Part shown: piece by piece, positions 1 through 8,852 of the stretch
How the letters are laid out: the number at the start of each line of letters is the position of its first letter
Position numbering within the stretch: the first letter of the stretch is position 1
NCBI RefSeq assembly: GCF_027487935.1
Contig: NZ_JAIYCP010000009.1
Span: 83,536-147,535, forward strand
Reading direction: 5' to 3'
Length of the DNA: 64,000 nt
Source of the DNA: Brevundimonas sp.
GTDB lineage: Bacteria; Pseudomonadota; Alphaproteobacteria; Caulobacterales; Caulobacteraceae
Notes under the pieces: generated by a model
What the model saw: only the letters and a program-made list of their open reading frames with translations
Database searches by the model: none
Told to the model about the DNA's origin: nothing
Program-made: the position numbers and the translations under genes

Positions 1-923
1 TGCTGGGCGGCCATGTGGCGCAGAAGGGCCAGATGGTCGACGCCGAACGCCTGCGTTTCGACTTCAGCCACAACGCCCCGGTGACCGAGGACGAACTGGC
101 GCGGATGGAGGATGAGGTGAATGCCGTCATCCGCCAGAACCTGCCCGCCGATACGAAGATGATGGGCCCGCAGGAAGCCATCGCCGCCGGTGCCGTCGCC
201 CTGTTCGGCGAGAAATACGGCGACGAGGTCCGGGTGCTGACCCTCGGCCGCGACCTGGTCCGGGCCGACAAGCCCTATTCGGTCGAACTGTGCGGCGGCA
301 CCCATGTCGCCCGCACCGGCGACATCGCCCTGTTCAAGATCGTCTCCGAGACCGGCATCGCCGCCGGCGTGCGCCGGATCGAGGCCCTGACCGGCGAAGC
401 CGCCCGTCAGTTCCTGCTGGCCCAGGCCGGGGTGGCGAAATCGCTGGCCCAGTCGTTCAAGGTCCAGACCGCCGACGTTCCAGCCCGTGTCGAGGCCCTG
501 ACCGCCGACCGCCGCGCGCTGGAGAAACAGGTCGCCGAGCTGAAGAAGCAACTGGCCCTCGGCGGCGGCGGCGCTGCCGCCAATGCCGCGCCGGAAGAGA
601 TCAACGGCGTCAAACTGATCGCCCGCGTCCTCGACGGCGTCGACGGCAAGGGGCTGCGCGGCGTGGCCGAGGAGTTCCGCACCCAGGTCGGTTCGGGCGT
701 CGTGGCCCTCATCGGCGTGACCGAAGGCAAGGCCGCCATCACCGTCGCCGTGACCAGTGACATGGCCGGCAAGGTCAATGCGGCCGATCTCGCCCGCGCC
801 GCCGTCATCGCCATGGGTGGACAGGGGGCCGGCGGCAAGCCGGACTTCGCCCAGGGCGGCGCGCCGGACGGCTCGAAAGCCGAGGATGGTTTGACCGCGA
901 TCCGGGCGACACTGGCGGGGTAA
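1..923 (+). CDS. alaS: Alanyl-tRNA synthetase, C-terminal part (5' end outside window)
   Basis: This is the last third of alanyl-tRNA synthetase, which charges tRNA-Ala in the cytoplasm. The reading frame is already open at base 3, so the gene begins upstream of the window. The opening residues ([15 protein letters not shown]) and the zinc-binding CGGTH motif near base 295 belong to the editing domain, which hydrolyses mischarged tRNA. A coiled stretch (AEL KKQLAL) leads to a glycine-rich linker and the C-terminal DHHA1-like C-Ala domain, ending in the usual [10 protein letters not shown] segment. The last 306 bp (618-923) are repeated, with divergence, at 1974-2279. That suggests this 3' end was replaced by an insertion that displaced the older end to the right. 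The protein itself looks intact. Confidence 0.95.
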   Translation, partial: LGGHVAQKGQMVDAERLRFDFSHNAPVTEDELARMEDEVNAVIRQNLPADTKMMGPQEAIAAGAVALFGEKYGDEVRVLTLGRDLVRADKPYSVELCGGTHVARTGDIALFKIVSETGIAAGVRRIEALTGEAARQFLLAQAGVAKSLAQSFKVQTADVPARVEALTADRRALEKQVAELKKQLALGGGGAAANAAPEEINGVKLIARVLDGVDGKGLRGVAEEFRTQVGSGVVALIGVTEGKAAITVAVTSDMAGKVNAADLARAAVIAMGGQGAGGKPDFAQGGAPDGSKAEDGLTAIRATLAG

Positions 924-1242
924 CCGCCACGTCTCCTCCCCCTCGCGGCGCGATGGGGCTTGCGGTCGGCTCGTATACGAGCCGATCCTCAAGGCTCGGA
1001 GCGTAGCCGAGAGACGGAAGGGTTCTTCACGCCCCACCGACCTCGCCCGCTTCCAGAACCCATCCGCCTGCTCGCAAAGGGCTCGCATGCCTCATGGCAC
1101 AAGACCGTTTTCCACGGCTGGACACGTTCGCGTTGCAACTGCGGGATGCAGACGAGCGCCAATCGGAGTGAGAGCATAGCCTAGCGCAGGTCAAGAAAGC
1201 AATGTAGCGTGATCTTGGCCTAAAGTAGACAGGGGATGGGGA
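924..1242. other. Intergenic part of the insertion behind alaS, with an 18-bp palindrome
   Basis: No convincing gene is seen here. The stretch starts with a CTCCTCCCC-rich segment resembling the repeats at the right end of the window. It contains a perfect 18-bp palindrome, CGGCTCGTATACGAGCCG, at 967-984, followed by a small hairpin-forming segment near 995. GC content falls toward the right as the low-GC gene at 1243 is approached. A purine-rich GGGATGGGGA just before 1243 can serve as that gene's ribosome binding site. The palindrome could be an operator or part of a repeat; nothing here decides which. Confidence 0.5.
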
Positions 1243-1905
1243 ATGTCGGTAGCTTGTTCCGCCTGCGGACAGATGGCAGTTGGAAAATTCTGCGGTCAAT
1301 GCGGTGCTGCAATCGGCAAGGACACCGTGGTTTCGGGTTTATCGGCCGGTCTGTTCGGGCCCGTTGTTGACTATTTCCGCTTTATGCCAACCGCCATGAA
1401 TCCGGTGATGTTGGTTGCTGAAGTTAAAGAGCGAAGATTCACGTTTTCCCGGGCCATTGCCTTTGCAGCGTCGGCAATCTTTTTGGCAACAATTGTAGAG
1501 TACTTCTTTCCTTCGGAATCGAACCCCTTAAACCCGACGTTTCCGGGCCTTTCGGAGGCTATTGTACTCGCGGCGCTTGTCACCCTTCTCGCGCTGACGG
1601 GCTGGCCTCTTCACCTTCTGCTGAACATCGGCAAGAAGGGCGTTTCGTTTGGCCAGTTCATGATCGTAAACATTGCATTGACGGCGATATTCTATCCATG
1701 GCTGACGTTGTTTTATGGTATCTTGGCTACTTACGCTAACATCACTGACGGGGCCGAAAGGGTGTTATACGGAGTAGTTTTTCTTTACATTCAGGCATGG
1801 AAACTTCTCTACGATCGCTCCCTGTGGTCCACATTTGGCTATTATCTTCTCTACGTTGTCTTATTTTCCATTGTCGTTTCCGGCTTCATTCTTGCCATGG
1901 GATAG
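1243..1905 (+). CDS. Zinc-ribbon multi-pass membrane protein of unknown function
   Basis: A 220-residue protein with an N-terminal zinc ribbon (C5, C8, C17, C20) followed by four or five hydrophobic membrane segments, roughly residues 65-85, 105-130, 140-170, 175-195 and 200-219. The layout recalls zinc-ribbon/Yip1-like membrane proteins, but no family is assigned. Its base composition is clearly lower in GC than all neighbours, with many A/T-ending codons, which points to recent transfer. It lies between the intact alaS end and a displaced duplicate of that end, so it is the cargo of the insertion. A purine-rich ribosome binding site precedes the ATG. No integrase or partner gene accompanies it. 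Confidence 0.75.
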   Translation: MSVACSACGQMAVGKFCGQCGAAIGKDTVVSGLSAGLFGPVVDYFRFMPTAMNPVMLVAEVKERRFTFSRAIAFAASAIFLATIVEYFFPSESNPLNPTFPGLSEAIVLAALVTLLALTGWPLHLLLNIGKKGVSFGQFMIVNIALTAIFYPWLTLFYGILATYANITDGAERVLYGVVFLYIQAWKLLYDRSLWSTFGYYLLYVVLFSIVVSGFILAMG

Positions 1906-1973
1906 GCAGTACCGAGCTAGTGAGCTATAGAGAGCCGCGCGGGGCATTGTCAGCCCAAGCCGGTTGAGCGGTC

Positions 1974-2279
1974 ATCGCCCGCATCCTCGACGGCGTCGAC
2001 GGCAAGGGCCTGCGCGGCGTGGCCGAGGACTTCAGGAAACAGGGCGGCTCCGGCGTCGTCGCCCTGATCGGCGGCACCGACGGCAAGGCGGCGGTCACCG
2101 TGGCCGCGACGAGTGACATCATCGAACGCGTCAACGCCGCCGACCTCGCCCGCGCCGCCGTCATCGCCATGGGTGGACAGGGGGCCGGCGGCAAGCCGGA
2201 CTTCGCCCAGGGCGGCGCGCCCGACGGGTCGAAGGCGGAAGACGGTCTGGCGGCGATCCGGACGGCGCTGGCGGGCTAG
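1974..2279 (+). pseudogene. Displaced duplicate of the alaS 3' end
   Basis: These 306 bp align without gaps to 618-923, the last 102 codons of alaS including the stop. By eye 15 of 101 encoded residues differ, and a 77-bp block (2145-2221 versus 789-865) is identical. Homology begins abruptly inside the domain and no start codon or ribosome binding site makes it a sensible gene. It abuts the convergent DUF2939 gene, so it probably marks the ancestral end of alaS, left behind when new DNA with its own alaS end was inserted. Confidence 0.85.
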
Positions 2280-2836
2280 GCTCCCGCCCCGGTCTGCAGG
2301 TCCACGGCCGCAAGCTTCCAGTCGAACAGGCCACGCCGCTCAAGGATCAGGGCGAGGTGGTCATCGGGTTGGTCGCGATCCGTCAGGGTGACGGCGAATT
2401 CATTCAGGCTGCGAAAGCCCCAGGCCTGATGGATGTCGTCGCCGGCGGCCTTGTCCCCGGCCGGTTCGGGCTCCGGACCGCGGGCCGCATGGGGAGCCTG
2501 GGCCGTGGTGACCATGTGAGCGACCACCCGCGGCGTGACCACCGCATCTACCGCGCCGGACAGGACCAACGGTGCCAGCATCATGCCGAGACCGCCGAGC
2601 CCGCTGTCGGCAAGGCGGGGATCGCGGCTCATCCGCGCCGCGAGCTCGGCAGTGAGCTCGGCCTTCACACTTTCGCGCAGGGCCGGGAAATCGACCAGCG
2701 CCTCGATCTTGCGCTCATCCCCGGCCTTGGCCGCGCGGACCAGGGCCTGCGCCGTCAGCACCGGGGCGGCGGCCCAGGCGATACCGAAGAGGGCCAGGGC
2801 CCCGACAGAAACGCTGACGATCAGTGACTTCTTCAT
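2276..2836 (-). CDS. DUF2939 family protein, exported or membrane-anchored
   Basis: A 186-residue protein with an N-terminal hydrophobic segment (residues 4-25) that may be a signal peptide or anchor. The body fits DUF2939: it opens with an alanine-rich helix (LVRAAKAGD), carries the DFPALRESVKAEL segment, and ends with a beta-rich part containing LILERRGLFDWKLAAVDL. The function of the family is unknown. The gene is followed leftward by the displaced alaS end, with which its stop overlaps by four bases. The next gene upstream (2913-3635) has the same fold, so the two look like an old tandem duplication. Confidence 0.75.
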   Translation of the reverse strand: MKKSLIVSVSVGALALFGIAWAAAPVLTAQALVRAAKAGDERKIEALVDFPALRESVKAELTAELAARMSRDPRLADSGLGGLGMMLAPLVLSGAVDAVVTPRVVAHMVTTAQAPHAARGPEPEPAGDKAAGDDIHQAWGFRSLNEFAVTLTDRDQPDDHLALILERRGLFDWKLAAVDLQTGAGA

Positions 2837-2912
2837 TCAACCCTCTGGCGTTGTAACGCCTCCTTGCCGCTACGGTTGCCCGAGTCGCGGAGGGCCGCCA
2901 AGGGGGCCGCCG

Positions 2913-3635
2913 TCAGCCGCCCCGCGCTCCGCTCTTGCCGACCATCGGCGCCGGCGGCGCTGTCACCGGTGCCGGCACTGGCTCCGGCACTGGCGCGACA
3001 CCGTCAGGCAGGCCGATGTGGACCAGCATCCACTCGAACGGCCCCTTGCGCTCGAAAGTGAACACGGTTTCGGCCCCGCCCTCGTCGGCGACGCTCAACC
3101 GGGCCCGGTTGATGCTCCAGTAGACCGGCTTCGGCATCGGACCGCCGGTATTCGTATTGTCCGGTGACGGCAGGCCGCCGTCGACATACTGCGAGGCGGA
3201 GCGTCCCTCGCCCCGGGTCAGGGCCGCAAGGGCGGCAGGGGTCAGATAGGAGTCGACATCCGGCGTGCGGGGCGCGGTCGCCTGCTCGATCTGACGTCTT
3301 ACCGCGCCGATGGGGTCTTCCAGGAACGTCGGCGCGGGCGCGGACGCCGCCGGGTTACCGTCAAGCTGGGGCCTCAGGGACTGGCGCACGGCGGGGTAGT
3401 CGATCAGTCGCGCCAGACCGGCGACGTCGCTGGTCTCGGCCGCCGAACGGATGGCGAAGAAGGCCACGGCGGGCGCGGCGAAGAAGATCAAGACCGAGGC
3501 CAGGACGACGAAACCGACCAGCCTGCCGAGCAGGCCCCCGCCGTCGCCACGACGCTTCGGGCTCCGGGCCCAGACCGGCTGGTGATGGTCGTCGGATGGC
3601 GTGTTCAAGACCGTCTCCCCCTCAACAGGCCCCAT
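2913..3635 (-). CDS. DUF2939 family protein, membrane-anchored paralogue
   Basis: A 240-residue protein when started at the ATG ending at base 3635. A longer reading frame runs upstream into icd but is not plausible as coding. One membrane segment (about residues 36-58) follows a charged N-terminus. The outer part repeats the features of the neighbouring DUF2939 protein: a RLIDYPAVRQSLRPQL segment and a C-terminal TFERKGPFEWMLVHIGL segment. A proline/alanine-rich tail ends the protein. The function is unknown. It lies downstream of icd in the same direction, separated by a probable terminator, so it is likely transcribed on its own. Confidence 0.72.
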   Translation of the reverse strand: MGPVEGETVLNTPSDDHHQPVWARSPKRRGDGGGLLGRLVGFVVLASVLIFFAAPAVAFFAIRSAAETSDVAGLARLIDYPAVRQSLRPQLDGNPAASAPAPTFLEDPIGAVRRQIEQATAPRTPDVDSYLTPAALAALTRGEGRSASQYVDGGLPSPDNTNTGGPMPKPVYWSINRARLSVADEGGAETVFTFERKGPFEWMLVHIGLPDGVAPVPEPVPAPVTAPPAPMVGKSGARGG

Positions 3636-3660
3636 CAATGCACGAACCGGTGCCGGGCTC

Positions 3661-3696
3661 AAACGAAAGGCCCGCCGGACGCGAGTCCGACGGGCC
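3661..3696 (-). terminator. Rho-independent terminator behind icd
   Basis: A 12-bp stem with a four-base loop (3669-3696; GGCCCGTCGGAC / GTCCGGCGGGCC read on the minus strand, one G-U pair) is followed by TTTCGTTT. It sits about 60 bp past the icd stop codon and just upstream of the DUF2939 start, in the right orientation to end icd transcription. Confidence 0.8.
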
Positions 3697-3757
3697 TCTG
3701 CTTGTTTGGCCGCGGTCGTCGGCCCTTCGGGACCTCCCGACCCGACGCGGCCGGGGC

Positions 3758-4972
3758 CTATTTCTTCATCGCGACGGTGAGGTTCTCTGCCACCTTGTCG
3801 AGGAAGCCCTCGGTGCTCAGCCAGCCCTGGGTGTCGCCGACCAGCAGCGCCAGGTCCTTGGTCATGTAGCCGGCCTCGACGGTCTCGACGACGACCCGCT
3901 CGAGGGTCTCGGCGAAGGTGGCCAGTTCGGCGTTGTCGTCCAGCTTGGCGCGGTGCGAGAAGCCGCGCGTCCAGGCGTAGATCGAGGCGATGGAGTTGGT
4001 CGAGGTCGCCTCGCCCTTCTGGTGCTGGCGGTAGTGGCGGGTGACCGTGCCGTGGGCCGCTTCCGACTCGAGGATCTTGCCGTCCGGGGTCATCAGGACC
4101 GAGGTCATCAGACCCAGCGAGCCGAAGCCCTGGGCCACGACGTCGGACTGGACGTCGCCGTCGTAGTTCTTGCACGCCCAGACGAAGCCGCCCGACCATT
4201 TGATCGCCGCGGCCACCATGTCGTCGATCAGCCGGTGCTCATAGGTCAGGCCTGCGGCCTTGAAATCTTCGGCGAATTCCCGGTCGAACACGTCCTGGAA
4301 GATGTCCTTGAAGCGGCCGTCATAGGCTTTCAGGATGGTGTTCTTGGTCGACAGATAGACCGGGAAATTGCGGCCCAGACCGAAGGCGAAGCTGGCGCGG
4401 GCGAACTCGGTGATCGAGTCGTCGAGGTTGTACATGCCCATGGCCACGCCGGCCGACGGGAACTGGAACACCTCATGCTCGATGACTTGGCCGTCGTCGC
4501 CGGTGAAGGTCATCATCAGCTTGCCGGGGCCGGGGACGAGGAAGTCGGTGGCCTTGTACTGGTCGCCGAAGGCGTGACGGCCGACCACGATCGGCTGGGT
4601 CCAGCCGGGCACCAGGCGCGGCACGTTCGAGCAGATGATCGGCTCACGGAAGACCACGCCGCCCAGGATGTTGCGGATGGTGCCGTTCGGCGACTTCCAC
4701 ATCTTCTTCAGGCCGAACTCCTTCACCCGGGCCTCGTCGGGGGTGATGGTGGCGCATTTGACGCCGACGCCGTGCTTCTGGATGGCGTGGGCTGCGTCGA
4801 TCGTCACCTGGTCGTCGGTGGCGTCGCGGTGCTCCATGCCAAGGTCGTAATAGTCGAGCTCGACATCAAGGAAGGGGAAGACCAGCTTGTCCTTGATCAT
4901 CTGCCAGATGATGCGGGTCATCTCATCGCCGTCGATGTCCACGATGGGATTGGCGACCTTGATCCTGGTCAT
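3758..4972 (-). CDS. icd: NADP-dependent isocitrate dehydrogenase
   Basis: A 404-residue enzyme of the eukaryote-like, dimeric NADP-isocitrate dehydrogenase family common in alphaproteobacteria. It oxidises isocitrate to 2-oxoglutarate in the TCA cycle. The N-terminus ([20 protein letters not shown]) and the substrate-binding [12 protein letters not shown] segment are clear, as are the metal-binding region around [20 protein letters not shown] and the coenzyme segment [13 protein letters not shown]. Length and motifs match intact family members. The start is set at base 4972 because the family begins with this residue pattern; the upstream in-frame extension is not conserved-looking. A strong hairpin terminator follows the stop codon, so the gene is probably monocistronic. 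Confidence 0.95.
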   Translation of the reverse strand: MTRIKVANPIVDIDGDEMTRIIWQMIKDKLVFPFLDVELDYYDLGMEHRDATDDQVTIDAAHAIQKHGVGVKCATITPDEARVKEFGLKKMWKSPNGTIRNILGGVVFREPIICSNVPRLVPGWTQPIVVGRHAFGDQYKATDFLVPGPGKLMMTFTGDDGQVIEHEVFQFPSAGVAMGMYNLDDSITEFARASFAFGLGRNFPVYLSTKNTILKAYDGRFKDIFQDVFDREFAEDFKAAGLTYEHRLIDDMVAAAIKWSGGFVWACKNYDGDVQSDVVAQGFGSLGLMTSVLMTPDGKILESEAAHGTVTRHYRQHQKGEATSTNSIASIYAWTRGFSHRAKLDDNAELATFAETLERVVVETVEAGYMTKDLALLVGDTQGWLSTEGFLDKVAENLTVAMKK

Positions 4973-5078
4973 GCGGTTTCGCGCCTCTGATTGGGAATGA
5001 ATGTGTGGCGGCGGTATAGCGGGGCATGCGGGCGGGCGCAAAGGGGCGCAGCCCCGTAAAGGCCGCCTGTCCGGGCCC

Positions 5079-6890
5079 TCAGGTCCGCATCAGCCCTTCC
5101 AGCACCGCCAGCGGCACGGAGCCGTTCAGCAGCACCCGGTCGTGGAAGGCCTTCAGGTCGAAGCCCGGTCGCGCCTCGGCCTCGGCCCGCAGCCGGGCGA
5201 TCACGGTCTGACCCAGTTTGTAGGAACAGGCCTGGCCGATCGAGACGCAGTAGCGGTCGATCTCCTTCTCGGCCGACTCGGGCGGCTCGCCGCATTCCTC
5301 GATCATGTAGCGGATGGCCTGGTCGCGGCTCCAGCGCTTGTGGTGCAGGCCGGTGTCGACCACCAGCCGGACCGCGCGGAACAGATAGGACTGCAGATAG
5401 CCGACCCGACCCAGCGGATTGCCGGCATAGACATCCAGATCGTCCGCGGCGACCCGCTCGGCATACAGGGCCCAGCCCTCGTTGAAGGCGGAGTTGCCGG
5501 CCACCCGGCGATACAGCGGCAGGCTGCCCGCCTCGCGTGCGACGGTGATCTGGAAATGGTGGCCCGGCGAGGCCTCGTGATAGGTCAGGGTCGGCAGGCC
5601 CCATTTGGGCCAGTTCGCCGTGTTCGACAGGTTGATGTAATAGGCACCCGGCCGCGACCCATCCAGCGAGGCGGCCTGATAGTAGCCGCCCGGCGCGCCC
5701 AGCTCGATCGAGGGCGGCACCCGGCGGATCTCGACCTTCGCACCCGGCAGGGTGTTGAACACCCGCGGCAGCAACGGCTCCAGCGCGGCCATCTGCTGGT
5801 TCAGTGAGCCGATCAGCTCGACCTTGGCCTCGTCCGTATTGGGCCAGAGATGCTGCGGGTCCTCGCTGAGCGCCTTGATCCGCGCGCCGACCGAACCCTC
5901 GGCCATCCCCATGCCCTTGAGGATGGTGTCGATCTCGGCCTGGATTTCAGCGACCTGCTGCAGGCCGATGTCGTGGATGTCCTGGGCGCTGTAGTCGGTG
6001 GTGGTGAAGGCGCGCAGGGCCAGAGCATAGACGGTATCGCCCTGCGGCAGTTTCCAGGCCCCCGCATCCTCGGTCGCATTCGGGCGCTGGGCCTCGAAGA
6101 CCGCGATCTGGCGGGTCAGGGCCGGCTTGATCTCGGTGTCGATCACGCCGGCCGCCCGGGCACCCCAGTCGCCGCCGATGTTGCGCTCGCCGGTCTTGCG
6201 GATCAGCGCCTGCAGCATGGCCATGTCATTGGCCGGCGTATCGCGGAGCGTCCGCAGCTGGGTCAGGGTCTTGTCCATCAGGAAGGACGGCAGCCTGACG
6301 CCGATGGCGGCGTCGGCCGCGATCCGCTCGCTTTCCTGATCCAGCACGGTCGCGAAGGCGGACAGACGCGCGATGAAGGCCGCCGCATCGGCCTCTGTCT
6401 CGACCCGGTGCTGGTTGGCCATGAAGTCCGGGACCGAGAAATAGGCCCCCGACCGCTGGGTTACGACATAGGGACCGATACCGCCGCCATAGGGGATGTC
6501 GGCGGCCCGGGCCGCGCCTTCCGCCGTGAACCGATAGACGGCCAGGGACACCTTCGCCTGATCCGACAGGCCCTCGTCCGACACCGTCCGGATCTCGGCC
6601 CAGCGGGCGCGGGCGCGGGCGCGGTCCGCCTCCGCGTCCGCCAGGCCGAGCGGGCGCAGCTTGCCGGCCAGATGGGCGCGTGCACCCCGGTCGAGCCCGA
6701 GGTTGGTCGCATATTCCGGCGACAGGTCGACATTTTCCTCGAACCAGCGGGTGAGCATGGCGTCCAGCCGGGCGTCGGCCGGCGACATCGTGGGGGCCGC
6801 GGTCTGGGCCATGGCAGGCATGGCCGCCATCAGGCCGAGGCCGGCGGAGGACAGCATCAGGCGGCGGCGGTCGATCATCGGGATATCCAT
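5079..6890 (-). CDS. DUF885 family secreted peptidase-like protein (first copy)
   Basis: A 603-residue protein beginning with a twin-arginine type signal ([16 protein letters not shown], cleavage likely after AMAQ), so it should be exported folded. The body belongs to the DUF885 family, which is related to zinc carboxypeptidases. The putative metal site [10 protein letters not shown] is near residue 438, and a downstream NEGWALYAE segment supplies the second acidic ligand pattern. The substrate is unknown; peptides are likely. A second gene of the same family lies directly upstream (6953-8782) with the same motifs, so this is a tandem duplication. Two in-frame ATGs exist at the start ([10 protein letters not shown]); the second would give a more typical Tat signal length. 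Confidence 0.85.
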   Translation of the reverse strand: MDIPMIDRRRLMLSSAGLGLMAAMPAMAQTAAPTMSPADARLDAMLTRWFEENVDLSPEYATNLGLDRGARAHLAGKLRPLGLADAEADRARARARWAEIRTVSDEGLSDQAKVSLAVYRFTAEGAARAADIPYGGGIGPYVVTQRSGAYFSVPDFMANQHRVETEADAAAFIARLSAFATVLDQESERIAADAAIGVRLPSFLMDKTLTQLRTLRDTPANDMAMLQALIRKTGERNIGGDWGARAAGVIDTEIKPALTRQIAVFEAQRPNATEDAGAWKLPQGDTVYALALRAFTTTDYSAQDIHDIGLQQVAEIQAEIDTILKGMGMAEGSVGARIKALSEDPQHLWPNTDEAKVELIGSLNQQMAALEPLLPRVFNTLPGAKVEIRRVPPSIELGAPGGYYQAASLDGSRPGAYYINLSNTANWPKWGLPTLTYHEASPGHHFQITVAREAGSLPLYRRVAGNSAFNEGWALYAERVAADDLDVYAGNPLGRVGYLQSYLFRAVRLVVDTGLHHKRWSRDQAIRYMIEECGEPPESAEKEIDRYCVSIGQACSYKLGQTVIARLRAEAEARPGFDLKAFHDRVLLNGSVPLAVLEGLMRT

Positions 6891-6952
6891 TCGAGGCAGG
6901 AAGAACGCTCCGGGGCCGCCGCTGGCGAACCCCGGAAAACCGCATCAGGCAT

Positions 6953-8782
6953 TCAGCCCCGCTGGGCCGCGATCCAGTCGGTCATGATCTTGTCGAGCAC
7001 GGTCAGGGGCACGCCGCCCGCATTCATGCCGGCGTCGTGGAAGGCCTTGATGTCGAACCGGCTGCCCAGGGCGGCCTGGGCGCGGGCGCGCAGCTCGACC
7101 CATTTGTTGTGGCCGACCTTGTAGCTGGAGGCCTGGCCCGGCCAGACGCAGTAGCGTTCGACCTCGGTCGTGACCGCAGTCTCGGAGTCGCCCAGGGTAT
7201 CGACCATGTAGCGGATGGTCTGTTCGCGGCTCCAGCGCTTGTGATGGAGCCCCGAGTCGGCGACCAGCCGGGTGGCGCGGAACAGCAGGGACTGCAGATA
7301 GCCGATCTGGCCGACCGGATTGTCGGCATAGACCCCCATCTCGTCGGCCAGTTGTTCCGAATACAGGGCCCAGCCCTCGGAATAGGCCGAGAAGCCCAGC
7401 ACCTTCATCAGCAGCGGGCGGTCGGCCTGTTCCTGCTGCAGGGCGATCTGGTGGTGATGGCCCGGCGAGGCCTCGTGATAGGTCAGGGTCGGCAGTTGCA
7501 TGCGCGGCCATTCCGAGGTGTCGCGCAGGTTGATGTAATAGGCACCGGGTCGCGAACCATCCAGCGCCGGCGAATTGTAATAGCCGCCGGGCGCGCCCGC
7601 CTCGATGAAGACCGGCACCCGGCGGATCTCGACCGTGGAGGCGGGGATCCGGCCGAAATACTCGGGCAGGCGTTTGGCCATGTCGGCCATCTGGGCATTG
7701 AGGTCGGCCAGCAGCTGTTCCTTGCCTGCATCGGTGTTCGGATAGAGCTGGCTCGGGTCCCGACCGAGGGCGGCGATACGCTCGCCGACCGTGCCCTGGG
7801 TGAGGCCCTGGGCCTTGAGCAGGACATCGGCCCGGGCCGAGAGTTCCGCCACCTGTTGCAGGCCGAGTTCATGGATCTCGGCACCGGACAGGGTCGAGGT
7901 GGTATAGCTGCGGATGCCCCAGTCGTAATAGGCCTCGCCGTCCGGCAGCCGCCAGACGCCGGCGTCGTGGGTCGCTTCGGCACGGCGGGCGCGCATGGCC
8001 TCGGCCTGGCGGCGCAGGGCCGGATAGACCTCGCCCTCGACGATCCGCTGTGCCCGGGCCGCCCAGTCGCCGGCGATGTTCTTCTCGCCCGTCCGCCGCA
8101 CGATGGAGGTCGTCAGGACCATCCGGTCGGCAGGCGTTTCATAGAGGTTGGCCAGCTGGAGCAGGGTCTTGTCGATGACGAAGTCCGGCGGCACGGCACC
8201 GGCCGCAAAATCGGCCTGCATCCGGGCGGTCTCCTGATCCAGGGCCGTCGGGAAGGCGGCGACACGCGCCAGATAGGCCTCGGCATCCTCGGCGGTCTCG
8301 ATCGAATGCTGGGTATCGAGGAAGTCGGGCAGGCCCTGGTACGACCCGGTCAGCTGCGAGATCGTATAGGGCGCGGGGCCGAAGCCGCCGCCGCCATAGG
8401 GGAAGCGCTCGCCCATGATCTGGGTGTCGCCGAAGAAGGTCAGGGTATCGTGATAGACGCCCTCGGTCTCGGGCAGGGCATTGCGGTCGATGGCCTTGAG
8501 CTGGTCCATCTGCGCCCGGAACACCGCCCGGTCGGCGTCGATCTTGGCCTGGGACCGGTCATCGAGGCGGGACTTCATGGCCGCCATCGGGCCCTTGTCC
8601 ATGCCCAGTCCGGTCAGGGTCTCGGGCGACTGCAGCAGGAAGGTCTGGACGATCCCGTTCATCAGGGCCGTCAGGGCGGCGGAGGCCGAGCCGCCGGGCG
8701 TCTGCGCCAGGGCCTGGCCACAGGCGGCGAGACCCGCGCCGGCGGCAGCGGTGAACATAAGACGGCGGCGATCGATCATCAT
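6953..8782 (-). CDS. DUF885 family secreted peptidase-like protein (second copy)
   Basis: A 609-residue paralogue of the gene at 5079-6890 with the same order of motifs: twin-arginine signal (RRRLMFTAAAGAGLAAC), metal motif [10 protein letters not shown] near residue 437, and SEGWALYSEQ after it. A cysteine at the end of the hydrophobic signal (GLAACGQ) could make it a lipoprotein instead. The ATG at 8782 is chosen because a GGGAG lies nine to twelve bases upstream; a longer in-frame start at 8803 is possible. About 60 bp separate it from the first copy, so the two are probably co-transcribed. The exact substrate is unknown. Confidence 0.85.
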   Translation of the reverse strand: MMIDRRRLMFTAAAGAGLAACGQALAQTPGGSASAALTALMNGIVQTFLLQSPETLTGLGMDKGPMAAMKSRLDDRSQAKIDADRAVFRAQMDQLKAIDRNALPETEGVYHDTLTFFGDTQIMGERFPYGGGGFGPAPYTISQLTGSYQGLPDFLDTQHSIETAEDAEAYLARVAAFPTALDQETARMQADFAAGAVPPDFVIDKTLLQLANLYETPADRMVLTTSIVRRTGEKNIAGDWAARAQRIVEGEVYPALRRQAEAMRARRAEATHDAGVWRLPDGEAYYDWGIRSYTTSTLSGAEIHELGLQQVAELSARADVLLKAQGLTQGTVGERIAALGRDPSQLYPNTDAGKEQLLADLNAQMADMAKRLPEYFGRIPASTVEIRRVPVFIEAGAPGGYYNSPALDGSRPGAYYINLRDTSEWPRMQLPTLTYHEASPGHHHQIALQQEQADRPLLMKVLGFSAYSEGWALYSEQLADEMGVYADNPVGQIGYLQSLLFRATRLVADSGLHHKRWSREQTIRYMVDTLGDSETAVTTEVERYCVWPGQASSYKVGHNKWVELRARAQAALGSRFDIKAFHDAGMNAGGVPLTVLDKIMTDWIAAQRG

Positions 8783-8852
8783 GGCGGCAAGCTCCCTTGG
8801 CACGAAACGACAGAGGACGCCGCCCGGCCACGAATGGCAAGTTACGGATGCT

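Noticed and set aside
2357..2827. Long open frames opposite the DUF2939 genes and opposite most high-GC genes
   Set aside because: They are antisense by-products of high GC at third codon positions; they lack ribosome sites and recognisable domains.
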